Source of the DNA: Macrolepiota albuminosa
Taxonomy: Eukaryota; Basidiomycota; Agaricomycetes; Agaricales; Agaricaceae
Assembly (NCBI GenBank): GCA_027475525.1
Contig: JAMWFC010000108.1
Location: 373,811-437,810 of the forward strand
DNA length: 64,000 nucleotides
Reading direction: 5' to 3'
Part shown: positions 1-10,002 of the stretch, piece after piece
Layout of the letters: every line of letters starts with the position of its first letter
Position numbering within the stretch: position 1 is the stretch's first letter
The notes under the pieces: generated by a model
Databases searched by the model: none
What the model was told of the DNA's origin: nothing
Seen by the model: only the letters and a program-made list of their open reading frames with translations
Position numbers and translations under genes: made by a program

Positions 1-15
1 CTGACTCAGCGGAAC

Positions 16-538
16 TGTCAGGGGACCTCCTTCTCTTTTCTTATTTCTTCATTCTATGCTACTACAACATTCACTCTGACTGCCCCGGGACACCTTTAAT
101 TGACCTCCGGGACCACAGAGACTGTTTAGGGCCCTGGAGGTCTAGATTACCTCCGTTTGGCACCGGTCCAGTTCTATCATGTATGCTTCGACTCTGGCTC
201 TCTATTGGTATCCATATCATGACCTCATCCTTGCTTCACCTCCGGCGAGCATCCACCAGTACCAGTAAACAGCGCCAAACAAGACCGGGCCTATACCAGG
301 GGTTAGGGTTAGTAGTCTGATGTGATGTACAGTTGGTTCCCATGCTTCTGCCACCGATGCTGATGCGCCATGCCTGGCCGAGTGAATCCTTAGACTTGTT
401 CTCTTTGGATTTCCCTCTGCCAGGCAAGTAGTTACCAACATGTCATTATCATTTCATTCTAATATACTTTGGATTTCCCTCTGCCAGTTGTGTGATAGTG
501 CCGCAACTTCTGGAGGTTGCCCTTACAGGAACCTGACA
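16..538 (+). repeat. LTR-like segment, family 1 (left)
   Basis: It starts TGTCAGGGGACC and ends GGAACCTGACA, giving inverted TGTCAG/CTGACA termini. The gag ATG follows at 572. A 20-bp word beginning CTTTGGATTTCC occurs twice inside (403-422 and 467-486, 64 bp apart). The first 15 bases of the window resemble the last bases of the right LTR at 9984-9996, so another copy of the LTR end may lie just outside. Similarity to the 9282-10002 LTR is weak. Confidence 0.5.
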
Positions 539-571
539 TAATATCAAGACTCCCTCCTTACACCGTTCTTG

Positions 572-3270
572 ATGGCTACGTATACTCATACCTACTACCC
601 CACGGGCTACCAGATCGACCTTTACAGACACCTGGTCTCCGATCACTACTCTGCACAGACCCCCTGCCCCATCTATCCACCTCTCCCATACGAACCCCAA
701 TACCTCCACCACCACTGGGCCCCTGACCCATCTCTCTATGATCTGGGGCCCTCAGCCAGCTGGGCCCCTCCACCCAACCTAGCCATGGCACAATCCGTGG
801 AGGTCTCCTCGTACCGGAGCATCTCCGGGGGCCTGCTGAAGACCCCACCCATTCCCAGTGGACCTTGCCTGATCCCCTCCAGCGAGGGCTCCTTTGCACC
901 CACCCCCTATTACGGTTATTAGCGCCCTGCCCCCCAACCCTGGGGACCCCCCAACTACAACTATCCCCCTCGACACTATCCGACCGCTGCCTCACCCACT
1001 CGGACCCCTCCCTTGCCAATGGGATGACAACGCCTCGAGGACTACAAATGGCAACAGGATGAAGTGCTCTGCTTGCTCAAGATCTCGCTGGAGGACTTTG
1101 CGCAATGGGCAAGGGCACTACTTACAGAATTTGGACACAATGACTTTGCAGGCACTCCAGAGGACTGGGCCCATTGCTTGGTCAAATTCGGGGATTGCCT
1201 CATGTGAGGAGAACTCCCGGAGCAGACTATGGTAAAGTACAGATGCAACACAATCCTCCGCAAAGAGTTGCAACAACTGCTCGACAAAGTCCACACGTCC
1301 CCCTCCCCTCGACCCCTCAACAACCCCACAGACCTGGGCTGCTTGATTCACATCTGACGGGAACCCCTGGAACCGGCCCCAGCAGCCCCTGTGGTCTCCA
1401 CTACAGAGCAACAACAACGGGAAGAGCGACAAAACGCCTCGGCCATACTACGGTCCCTCAACCCAACGGGAGGACTATTTGACCAACACGCTGCCTGCAT
1501 GATAGGCTTGTCGACTCGCCGTAGGGCTAACTCTGTTCCTAGCACCTTCAGGACCTGGGGACAGCCCCAGAGACCCCTGGAACCACTCCCGCAAATAGAC
1601 AACGCCCGACCTCCACCTCTGGTGAACCCCGGTAGACCCCGCATGGACACCCCTAGCACGGACGACACACTGTATTACATCGACGAGCTCACACGTGGCA
1701 ACAACAAACAACGCCCTGCGCCCGTGACCATCCCGGTACCGCCCCCCATGTCAGCCCCGGCCCCTCCGGAGCCCAACTTCCGCTGCAACCCCCTGCCCCA
1801 CTTTGACCTGCGGAACCCCCCACGGCCTCCGATGCAAGCATGACCCTCCCGGGTTGAACGTCCCCCACGCAACCCGGCATCCAACCCGGCACCCGGCACC
1901 CCTCAGATTGACCTGACACCACCGAACCCTCCTCGACTGCCTCTGCTACCCCTAACCAAACCTCGAGGACGACCCCCAGGCCCCCAACCCCCGCCACCCC
2001 CTGCATAGAGACCCGGGCCTCCCCCCGGTTAGAACAAACCCCCCTGGGACAACGGGCCTCCCGAGCGTGGACCCCCAGGTGAACCACCTGGAGGAGGCCC
2101 TCCAGGCGGGTGGGGTCCTGCCCTCAGTGCCTTTCCTCCACAAGGAGGGGGGGGTAACCATTATTACTACTACTACAATGCTGGCCTCCCTCCCTGCAAC
2201 GCTGCTGGAGCGGACAACGCTCGCAATGCCCTCACCTGCGAAGGATGTCTGGACATTTAAAAGCCCGATGCATTCATGGGCCAGGACCCTCAAAAATGGC
2301 GTACATTCCTCACCCAATGTCTTAACACATTTCAAGCGAAGCCACTCACTTTTCAGGTTGACAGCTCCTGGGTGGCCTTTGCCGCCTTGTACCTCCAGGA
2401 GATCGCCTTCAACCACTACACGGCCCTCATCCAGTTTGACCCCAACAACCCAGCACTCTCTCACTGGCAAGCCTTCGTCGACAAGTTCTCCAGGAAGTTT
2501 GGGATCTACGACACCGTGGCTGAGGCCGAGGACAATCTCTTCAACCTCCGGATGCGCTCTGAAGAACGCTTCACCACCTTCATCGTACGTTTTGAGAAGG
2601 AAGCTTACAAGACAGGTTGGAATTACAGCGCCCTCTGGTACGCCCTCCACTGCGCACTGCCGCAACGTATCAAGGACGTCCTCTGACTCACCCCAAACAA
2701 CCCTCCTGCGACGGATACAAGGCCCTCGTCATGCAGATCGACCAACACTACTGGGAAGACCGCAGCGAGTATTCAAACTCCCGAGCCCCCTGAAACTCTA
2801 GGGGAGAACCTCCATGGCCCTCCGGCAAAACCCCCAACCCCCAAATTTGAAACTCTGGTTCCCCTGCATTCCCTGGCAGCCGACCCCTGGTGAGTTGCGG
2901 TCCATCCAATACTAACCCTGGCAGCGGTGCCTATCCTCAGGCCCAACTCAATGCTGCTGTGGCCGCCAACGACCCGGGCAACGTGCCAAGCCCCGAGGAA
3001 CCCCTGGAGGACCCTGAAGATCTTGACTTTGCCGACAAACAGGACAAAGAGGCCCTCTGGGCCAACCGGCTTTAGAAAAAGGGACGACCCTGGGTTGAGG
3101 TTCTGAAGAATGTGCAGGAACGACGAAGAAGGGAAGGTGTTTGCATACTCTGCGGTGAGAAAGACCATTTCATCTCCGAGTGCCCCCAACAACAGGTTAT
3201 GGGACACGCCACCTGGACCTTTGAAAGGGAGGACGCCATCTACGAGTATTCGGAAAACGACCTGGTAATT
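572..3270 (+). pseudogene. Family-1 gag (capsid and zinc knuckle), broken
   Basis: The first ATG is at 572. The N-terminal third is very Pro-rich and interrupted. The clearest part is 2276-2686, about 136 residues typical of the retrotransposon gag domain, including WQAFVDKFSRKFG and a LRMRSEERFTTFI-like stretch. A CX2CX4HX4C zinc knuckle (CILCGEKDHFISEC) is read at 3142-3183. Gag would form the particle shell and the knuckle would bind element RNA. The frame changes several times and stops are present, so no intact Gag can be made. C-rich, strongly codon-biased sequence sets this element apart from the AT-richer LINE next door. Confidence 0.8.
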
Positions 3271-3399
3271 TAGACCTGAAAGACGCCCTAAATCGTGGAA
3301 TCAACCCTGACGTTTCCTCTGCCCTGGTCTCCCATCTTTGTTCCATGATACTCGCACAGGACACCCTCACGGCTTACCTACCCTCCCACTCCTCGCACT

Positions 3400-4574
3400 C
3401 CCTCCTCCTCAAAATCCACCTCACCCCCTCCAGAACCCCCCTCAATATCCTCGTCGACAGTGGCGCCACAGACAACTTCATCGACAAGGCATGGTCTACC
3501 TTTGCCCCGGAACCCGCTCAGTAACTCCCGGTCCCAGTGCAACTCTGCCTCTTCGACGGAGACACCTCTACGGTGGGGGACGTCACTCATTTCGTGCATA
3601 TGCCCGTTATTTTCGCCAACAGACAGACTCACACCCTCCAGATGTTGGTGACCAAACTCCACCCCTCTGCACCCCTGGTCTTAGGGCTTCCATGGCTCCG
3701 AGACACCAACCTCTGCATCGACTGGCGACATCTTACCCTACGCCTGACCCGAGAACCGACGCCTGACGACCAGCAACTTCCCTTCAATATCCTCCCCTCT
3801 CTGGACCTAACCCCGGAGGACCTCCCGGATGGGCCCCCACTGCCCCCTGGACTTCAGTCCCGCTTGTCTCGATCCTTTGTCATCAATGCCAGGTTGGACG
3901 GCGTCCCGGGACTGATATTGGCCCTCATCGACAGCGGAGCTACTGGAGTTTTCATTAGCGACGCCCTTGACCTTCCCCATGACTCCCTCGACCAACCCCT
4001 CCACCTGCAACGGCTCAACGGCACCCCCTCCTCCTCCAGCCCCATCCAGAGGTCTCACTTGGGACGTGTGACCCTGGACAATGACTACAAGTTCACCTCC
4101 CACTTCCTGGTCACGCGACTTCATAAATCGATCCTAATGGTGCTGGGACTACCCTGGCTACGTGACACAAACCCTGACATCGATTGGAGGACACTCACCA
4201 TGACTTTCCCAGGATCCAAAGACCACCCCTCGACCGCCGTGCACCTCTGGGCTCTAGGAAGCGACCTGGTGCCCGACACCCCTGGGGCAACAACCGCGCT
4301 CCCCACCCGTACACCGCCAACGCCTGCCCACATCCGCAAGGCCCCTGATCGACTCCTAAACATTCCCCAGAACAGGTACAAAGGGCTGAACTACCTGGGC
4401 CAGTCTCAGATACGTGTCCAACCTGCTCCAGCCAATGCACCCACGACCCTGATCGACCCGAACGCACTCGACATTAGGATCATCGGAGCCACCCCCTTCA
4501 CCTGCCTCATGAGGGACGGAACCCCCACGTTTCAGCTACACACCTTGCTGTCTCTCCTGGAAAAACACCTATGA
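3400..4574 (+). pseudogene. Family-1 protease region with two tandem aspartic protease domains
   Basis: Two retropepsin-like units occur one after the other. The first has DSGAT at 3456-3470 and a downstream LGLPWLRDTN near 3680. The second has DSGAT at 3930-3944 and LGLPWLRDTN near 4144. A continuous frame covers 3537-4574 and holds the second domain plus the end of the first, whose active site is in another frame. Retropepsins normally work as homodimers with one DSG per chain. Two fused units would resemble a single-chain pepsin-type arrangement, or the second could be a spare copy. The repeat offset is about 474 bp and the copies are clearly diverged, so this is an old duplication and not the 77-bp artefact seen elsewhere. 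Confidence 0.75.
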
Positions 4575-6080
4575 GGGAACGCTATCCCCCTGGAAAAGAA
4601 AACCGAGGAACAGATCCTCCAAAAAGTAGTTTCCCCAGAATATCATGAGTTTGCTGACGTATTCTCCGAAGGCGACGCTAAGGAGATTCCCCCTCACCAC
4701 CCCTACAACCATACAATCAACCTCGAGGAAGGAGCCACCCCCCCTTTCAGCAAGGTATACAACATGTCAGAAGTTAAACTCCGGGCCCTCAAGGACTACC
4801 TCAATGAAATGCTCAGGAAGAGATTCATCTGACCCTCTGCCTCTGCCGCCGGAGCCCCGGTTCTATTTGCCAAGAAGAAGGATGGTTTGCTCCGACTCTG
4901 CGTTGACTACTGGGGACTCAATAAGATCACCAAGAAGAACCGCTACCTGCTCCCGCTCATTGGCGATCTGGTCGATTGACTCTGCAGTGCCAAGGTTTAC
5001 ATGAAAATCGACCTCCGCTCCAGCCACAACAACATCCGCATCGCCCCGGGACATGAGTGGAAAACCGTGTTCTGCATGCGGTATGGTCTGTTTGAGTACC
5101 TTGTGATGCCTTTTGGAATGACTAACTCCCCTGCCACGTTCCAATACTTCATGAATGACATCTTCCACAACATGAGCGACGTTTTTGTGATCGTCTACTT
5201 GGACAACATCCTCATCTACTCCAACTCAAGGGAGGACCACCAGAAGCATGTTCAGCAGGTCCTGTAACGCCTCCGGGAGCACAACCTCCACGCCAAGCCC
5301 GAGAATTGTTCATTCCACATGGACGAGGTTGAGTATCTTGGCGTCATTGTATTTCTGAATGGCGTTCGCATGGACCCCCACAAGGTTGAGGCCATCATCA
5401 ACTGGCCACAACCCTGGAATGTCAAGGAAGTACAACCCTTCTTGGGTTTCGCTAATTTCTACCGGAGGTTTATAGACAACTACTCCGGTATCACGAAACC
5501 CCTCAACCAGCTCACACACAAGGACATTGCATGGAACTGGGACAGTAAGTGCCAGAGCATCTTTAACCTGCTCAAGGGGGCTTTCACAGGCGCCCCCGTA
5601 CTTGGCACTACAACCCTGCCCTCCCGATCATCCTAGAATACGACACCTCCAACTACGCCATTGCCAGGATTCTCTCACAGATGGGATCCAATGGTGGAGA
5701 GCCCTGGCCAGTCGCCTTCTATACCCGGTCCATGATCGATGCCAAGCTCAACTACGACATCTACGACAAGGAGCTCCTTGCCATTGTTGAAGCCTTCAAA
5801 CAATGGCGAGCCTACCTTGAAAGAGCCTGGCACCGGATCCAGGTCTACTCGGATCACAACAACCTGCAGTACTTCACCACAACCAAGCAACTCAGTTGAT
5901 GGCAGGCCCGATGGTCCAGGTCTACTCGGATCACAACAACCTGCAGTACTTCACCACAACCAAGCAACTCAGTTGATGGCAGGCCCGATGGTCCAAGATC
6001 CTCTTGGAATATGACTTCACAATCCAGTACCGCCTGGGACGACTTGGAGCTAAACCCGATGCCCTCACCCGATGACCGGA
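4575..6080 (+). pseudogene. Family-1 reverse transcriptase and RNase H, inactive
   Basis: RT motifs are clear: [32 protein letters not shown] and, in the catalytic box, YLDN at 5196-5207. The usual box is YxDD, so the second metal-binding Asp has become Asn (GAC to AAC). RNase H follows (FYTRSMIDAKLNYDIYDKEL, QVYSDHNNLQYF). In-frame stops lie at 4830-4832, 4977-4979, 5897-5899 and 6073-6075. Each sits where relatives have Arg and fits CGA to TGA. A 77-bp tandem duplication at 5838-5995 repeats the end of RNase H. The role in a live element would be copying genomic RNA into cDNA inside the particle. Confidence 0.85.
5838..5995 (+). repeat. 77-bp tandem duplication in family-1 RNase H
   Basis: Copy 1 starts at 5838 and copy 2 at 5915 (reference word TCTACTCGGA at 5844 and 5921). 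The copies are identical. It is the only duplication of this kind in family 1 and has the same 77-bp period as the 20 others in the window. Confidence 0.95.
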
Positions 6081-7620
6081 CATCTACCCCAAGAAGTCGT
6101 TCGAGGCAGAACGCAATGCGTTCAATCATCGCGTGGTGATCCCTCCCAAACATCTGAATGTCATACTAATTTTAAACGACAAAGGAACACTGAGCCAGAT
6201 ACGCCGCGCTCCCCAAGACAAATACTTCACTGACCATGACCCTTGCAACCCCCCTGGCAAAACCGACCGGGATCCTGCCTTCTCCTTGTCTCCCGACAAA
6301 AAACTTCTTCTCTGGGACAGCCGCATCTACGTCCCGGATCACGCCCGGCTTTGCTACAACGTCCTCTGCCAACATCACGATCACAAGCTCTGGGAACACC
6401 CTTGGATCTGTAAGACCCTCCAGCTTATCTTTCGGACTTACTTTTGGCCAGAGCTGAAGAAGGACGTGACCCGCTACATTCGATCATGCAAACTCTGCCT
6501 CCAGGCTAAGGTCCCCCGACACCGACCCTATGGACTTCTGAAACCCTTGCCAGTTGGTCGATGCCCCTGGTCTTCCATATCCCTGGATCACATCATTGAA
6601 CTCCCGGAATCTGAAGAGTTTGATGCCATTTTTGTTGTTGTGTGTAGGCTAACTAAACAGGGCATCTTCCTATCCTGCCATACCACAGACACCGCCCTGG
6701 ACTTTGCCCAGCTGTTCCTCGAGCATGTCTTCATCAAATACGGCCTCCCAGACGACATCGTCTCTGACCGCGGCCCACTCTTTGTGTCCAAGTTCTGGAC
6801 CTCCCTGTGTAAGGCCCTTGAAGTAAAAACTAACCTCTCTACTGTCTACCACTCCAAAACCGACGGTCAGACCAAAAGGGTCAATTAGTCTCTCAAGCAG
6901 TATCTCTGGCTGTACGTCAACTACTTGCAGGATGACTGGCACGCCAAGCTCCCCCTGGCCAAGTTCACCTATAACAATACGCTGCACTCTGCCACTGGGG
7001 TATCGCCCTTCTTCGCCAACAAAGGGTACCACTCACAACTGACCCTCTTGCTCCAGGATATCCCGTCGCACGCCGCCCACGTGCCCAGGATCTTCAATCC
7101 CTTCACGAGTTCCTCCAAGAAGAGATCGACACCACAAACCAGGCCTATGCGAAACACGCTGACTAGAAACAGGAAGACACCCCCGACTGGACCCCCAGGA
7201 CAAAGGTATGGTTAGACCGATGCCACCTCCGCACCCGCTGGCCCTCCCCAAAGCTCGATTACAAGCGCCTTGGCCCGTTCAAGATCTTGAAGAAAGTCTC
7301 ATCCCACGCCTACAAGATCGAGCTCCCCCCAGGACTTAAAGGTCTGCATCCGGTATTCCACATCTGCCTCCTGGAACAACACCCCCTGGACCCCTTCTCC
7401 GAACAACGCCCTGAACCCCCTCCCCTGGTTGAGGTCGAGGATGAGTACCACTACAAGGTTGAAGACATCCTTGACTTCCAGAATATTTGTAGACGATCCC
7501 ACTTCCTCATACAATGGAAGGGATACGGCCCAGAGGACAACACTTGGAAACCACGCTGAAACCTTGATGGTGCCCTCGACAAACTCCGGGACTTCCAGCA
7601 ATGGCACCTGGGAAACGACT
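6081..7620 (+). pseudogene. Family-1 integrase with chromodomain, inactive
   Basis: The HHCC zinc-binding region is read at about 6350-6510 (two His near HHDHKLW, then CKLCLQAK). The DDE core follows: SLDHI near 6580, a DRGPLF block near 6765, and TDGQTKRVN near 6862. The last should read TERVN, so the catalytic Glu is Lys (AAA at 6874-6876), again a G-to-A change. A TAG stop is at 6886-6888. The C-terminus at 7287-7559 contains [10 protein letters not shown] and a chromodomain ([25 protein letters not shown]) ending near 7560. Chromodomains of this class read histone marks and guide integration. Confidence 0.85.
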
Positions 7621-8049
7621 CTCTAGGGCGCAGGACTCACAGACGGCAGTAGTGGGCGTAACCCCTGCCTCTGGGCTTAATAGAGATTCAACTCCTGTGT
7701 ATATTTTCTGTTCTCCCTCTCTCGATCTTACTTCCTTTTAGTATCTTTTTTCATCGTAGTACCCCGGAGTCTGGGCAAGGTGCTCTTTCCAGTTTTTCTG
7801 CCACCTTACTTACACCCCTTTGACTTTAGGAAGACCAATTATATATACATTCTATACGTACATTATCTTACAATTAGTGGTAACAAGGAACAAACGGACA
7901 AAAAATGGCAAGAAAACACAAGACGCCACCCCTAATGCTGGGGCCCCAAACCGGAACTCTCCTCGCCCTCCTCTCCTCTCGGCCAACCCTGGAAACCCTC
8001 CCCCATCCCCTCAGAATTGTGCTCCCACCACACCTCCTCAGCTAGCAGG
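7621..8049 (+). other. Noncoding stretch between chromodomain and antisense gene
   Basis: Pyrimidine-rich then AT-rich sequence after the pol stop. I see no LTR boundary and no domain-bearing frame. It probably serves as 3' untranslated sequence of the sense transcript and as the downstream region of the antisense gene. Confidence 0.4.
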
Positions 8050-9153
8050 TCTCAGGACAGGAGGGGCTCGCCCTCGTCCAGCACCCATTTGAACCAGGAT
8101 CCCGGGGCGGGTACATTCCTCCGCTGGTGTGCAACCACTAATTGCCTCAGGAGATCGAGACCACGCTCTACCCCGGGGGTCATCACCTCTGGGCGCTACT
8201 CCTCCTGCAGCAAAGCCAGCGCTGCAGTAGCCCCATCCAGGAGCAGATGGTGCTCCCGGGCCCAGCCTGGAGACGTTAGCAGAAGAAGTGAGCCGGTGAC
8301 AGGGGACTCACTCAAAGACGCCATGCATGTGATCACCACATCGCGGCGCAGACCCGCCGTCAACTCCTGTCCCGAGGGGGCCCTCTTCAGGATTCCCACT
8401 CCCTGCCCCAGCCTCACCTGCAACGCCTCCAGCTCCGCCTCCACCTCCTCCCAAGCAACCCTGGCCTCCTCCAGGTCCCGAAGCATCATCTCCCGACCCT
8501 CCTCCAGGTCCCTCCTGGCCGCTGCCTCCTCCCTCATCTCCTCCTTGTGACCCCCCTGCTCCCGCCCAGCCCGCTCCTGCAGGACCCCAACGTCGTCATC
8601 TAGAGGTCCTCCAGACAAGGGGAAGAATACTGCTAGGGACAGGCACGGAGAGAAGACCAGGAACGGGGTCTCCGCAGGCAGACACGCCCTCTTCAAAGGC
8701 TCCAGGGAGGGACTGGGTGACGCCCGCCTCTTCCCTTTGTCGGGGCGCCCCCCACGCCTCTTGTGACTGGCGGTTCCGGCCCAGGTTGCCCAACGGGTGA
8801 TCAGGACCACAGGACGAGGGGGATAGGGGGGACGCATGGTCATCCACACAAAGGTGGGCGTGGGACGGCTGAGACCTGGCCCCGAGGACCCACCGGGGCC
8901 TGCATTGGGAGCAGGTGCCGAGGGAGCCGACTGGGACCCACCTCCAGAACAGGAATGTTGTGTTGCTCTGAAAAAGGAAGGTCAGTTGCAATAAGCAACC
9001 GGCACAGCGGCACTCACGCTGTTGGACAAGCATGGCCACACGCTCACGATTGAGCTGGCGCCGGTACCTCGCATCCTGGGCCTCCCATGCGACCAGGAGG
9101 GCTACTTCGTTGGTGGGCAGGGACGTCAGGGAATGTGTTGGTATACGCAACAT
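8050..9153 (-). pseudogene. Antisense coiled-coil gene inside the family-1 element
   Basis: A minus-strand frame runs opposite to gag-pol, between the chromodomain and the 3' LTR. It starts near 9153 and reads through a conserved-looking helix (VAWEAQDARYRRQLNRER). A short probable intron near 8960-8995 precedes a Pro/Ser-rich part, a basic KRRGGRPDKGKRR stretch, and a long heptad-like region rich in E/A/R/L (about 8420-8560, such as EEAAARRDLEEGREMM). One in-frame TAG near 8194 sits where TGG would fit. The frame then continues with WFKWVLDEGEP to a stop near 8050. I do not recognise a known family. Its orientation and place resemble antisense ORFs reported in some plant and fungal Gypsy elements. 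Function unknown. The intron is inferred only from frame continuity. Confidence 0.5.
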
Positions 9154-9281
9154 GGTTGAGGTTTGATGGTAAATTTTTTTTTTTTAATACGTGTCAGAAC
9201 ATGTGCCGGTTCCCATGCTTGGTCCCAGCCCACGCCACCAGCCACACGCACCTCGGAGGGTCTCGGCACTATGGGGAGTGA
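9154..9281. other. T-rich upstream region of antisense gene and polypurine-like tract
   Basis: A run of 13 T lies at 9174-9186. The segment ends with ATGGGGAGTGA, a purine-rich tract directly before TGTCACGACC, which is the expected plus-strand primer site next to a 3' LTR. Confidence 0.4.
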
Positions 9282-10002
9282 TGTCACGACCCCTCCCCTC
9301 CAGATCCACCTCGGGACACCCCCGGAACACCATCTGGGACCCTTCCTCCGACCCCACAGGACGTACCCTGCCATCAGCCAGCTCCCCCAGGAACCCTGCA
9401 TCATGGACCCTGGAATTAACCGCCATCAACAATCGGATCATGCAACCTGCTTCCGGCCATCACACATCACGCATCACAGCTCCCTCCGTGCCAATTGATC
9501 GCGCGCCCCACACACGCGATCCAAAGTATACAGTCCCTGCCCGCTACTCAATGCCTCCTGGAGCCCATCCCAGACACCCCGGAATCCCGAGACCTGGCCC
9601 CGTAGTACTTATAGCGTAGTTCCCCATTGTATTCGCTAGTCTTGATATTAACTGGAATTGTTGTGTGCCCTCTGCTTGACTGGTATGCACTGACTGGCAC
9701 ACTTTGACTGGCACGCTTGAATAATCGCGTGCTCTAAGTTTGGTATGCACTTTGCAACTTATAATTTATTAACCCGGTCTCGTCTTAGAACCCCCAGTTC
9801 ACGACTCGACCCCCACCCAATCCTCAACTACCCAAAACCCAAAACCCCTGGACCAAGTCCCCACTTCCGGGACTACCTCTGACCGCATCTTGAACCCCAG
9901 AGTCCTAGCCCCAGAGTTCCAGACATCCGAGTATCTGTAGATCAAGTCCGCCTCGTAAGGGCGTTGCTTTCTGGAAAGCCTCCAACTCAGCGGAACCTGA
10001 CA
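9282..10002 (+). repeat. Probable 3' LTR of family 1
   Basis: It begins TGTCACGACCCC right after a G-rich tract and ends GGAACCTGACA at 10002, where the sequence switches at once to LINE coding sequence. TG...CA ends and about 720 bp length are normal for a fungal Gypsy LTR. No good second copy of its body is visible in the window, so the left boundary rests on the polypurine tract and the terminal motif. Confidence 0.55.

Larger units (their letters stand above)
16..10002 (+). mobile_element. Family-1 Ty3/Gypsy chromovirus, decayed, nearly full length
   Basis: The domain order is gag, CCHC knuckle, aspartic protease (twice), RT, RNase H, HHCC/DDE integrase and C-terminal chromodomain, which defines a Ty3/Gypsy chromovirus. 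An LTR-like segment with TGTCAG/CTGACA ends lies at 16-538. A probable 3' LTR at 9282-10002 follows a G-rich tract. The two LTR candidates share little beyond their ends, so they may come from different copies. Between the chromodomain and the 3' LTR lies about 1.6 kb holding an antisense gene. The copy is dead: it has several in-frame stops and lost catalytic residues in RT and integrase. The right end abuts a LINE cut inside its RT, so this element probably inserted into, or recombined with, the LINE. The matching LINE half would lie left of the window. Confidence 0.85.

Noticed and set aside
299..315. Telomere-like GGGTTAGGGTTAG
   Set aside because: Only two units, inside an LTR-like segment; a chance match.
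403..486. The 20-bp direct repeat in the left LTR as a further 77-bp seam
   Set aside because: The offset is 64 bp and the match is only about 20 bp, so it is a different kind of repeat.
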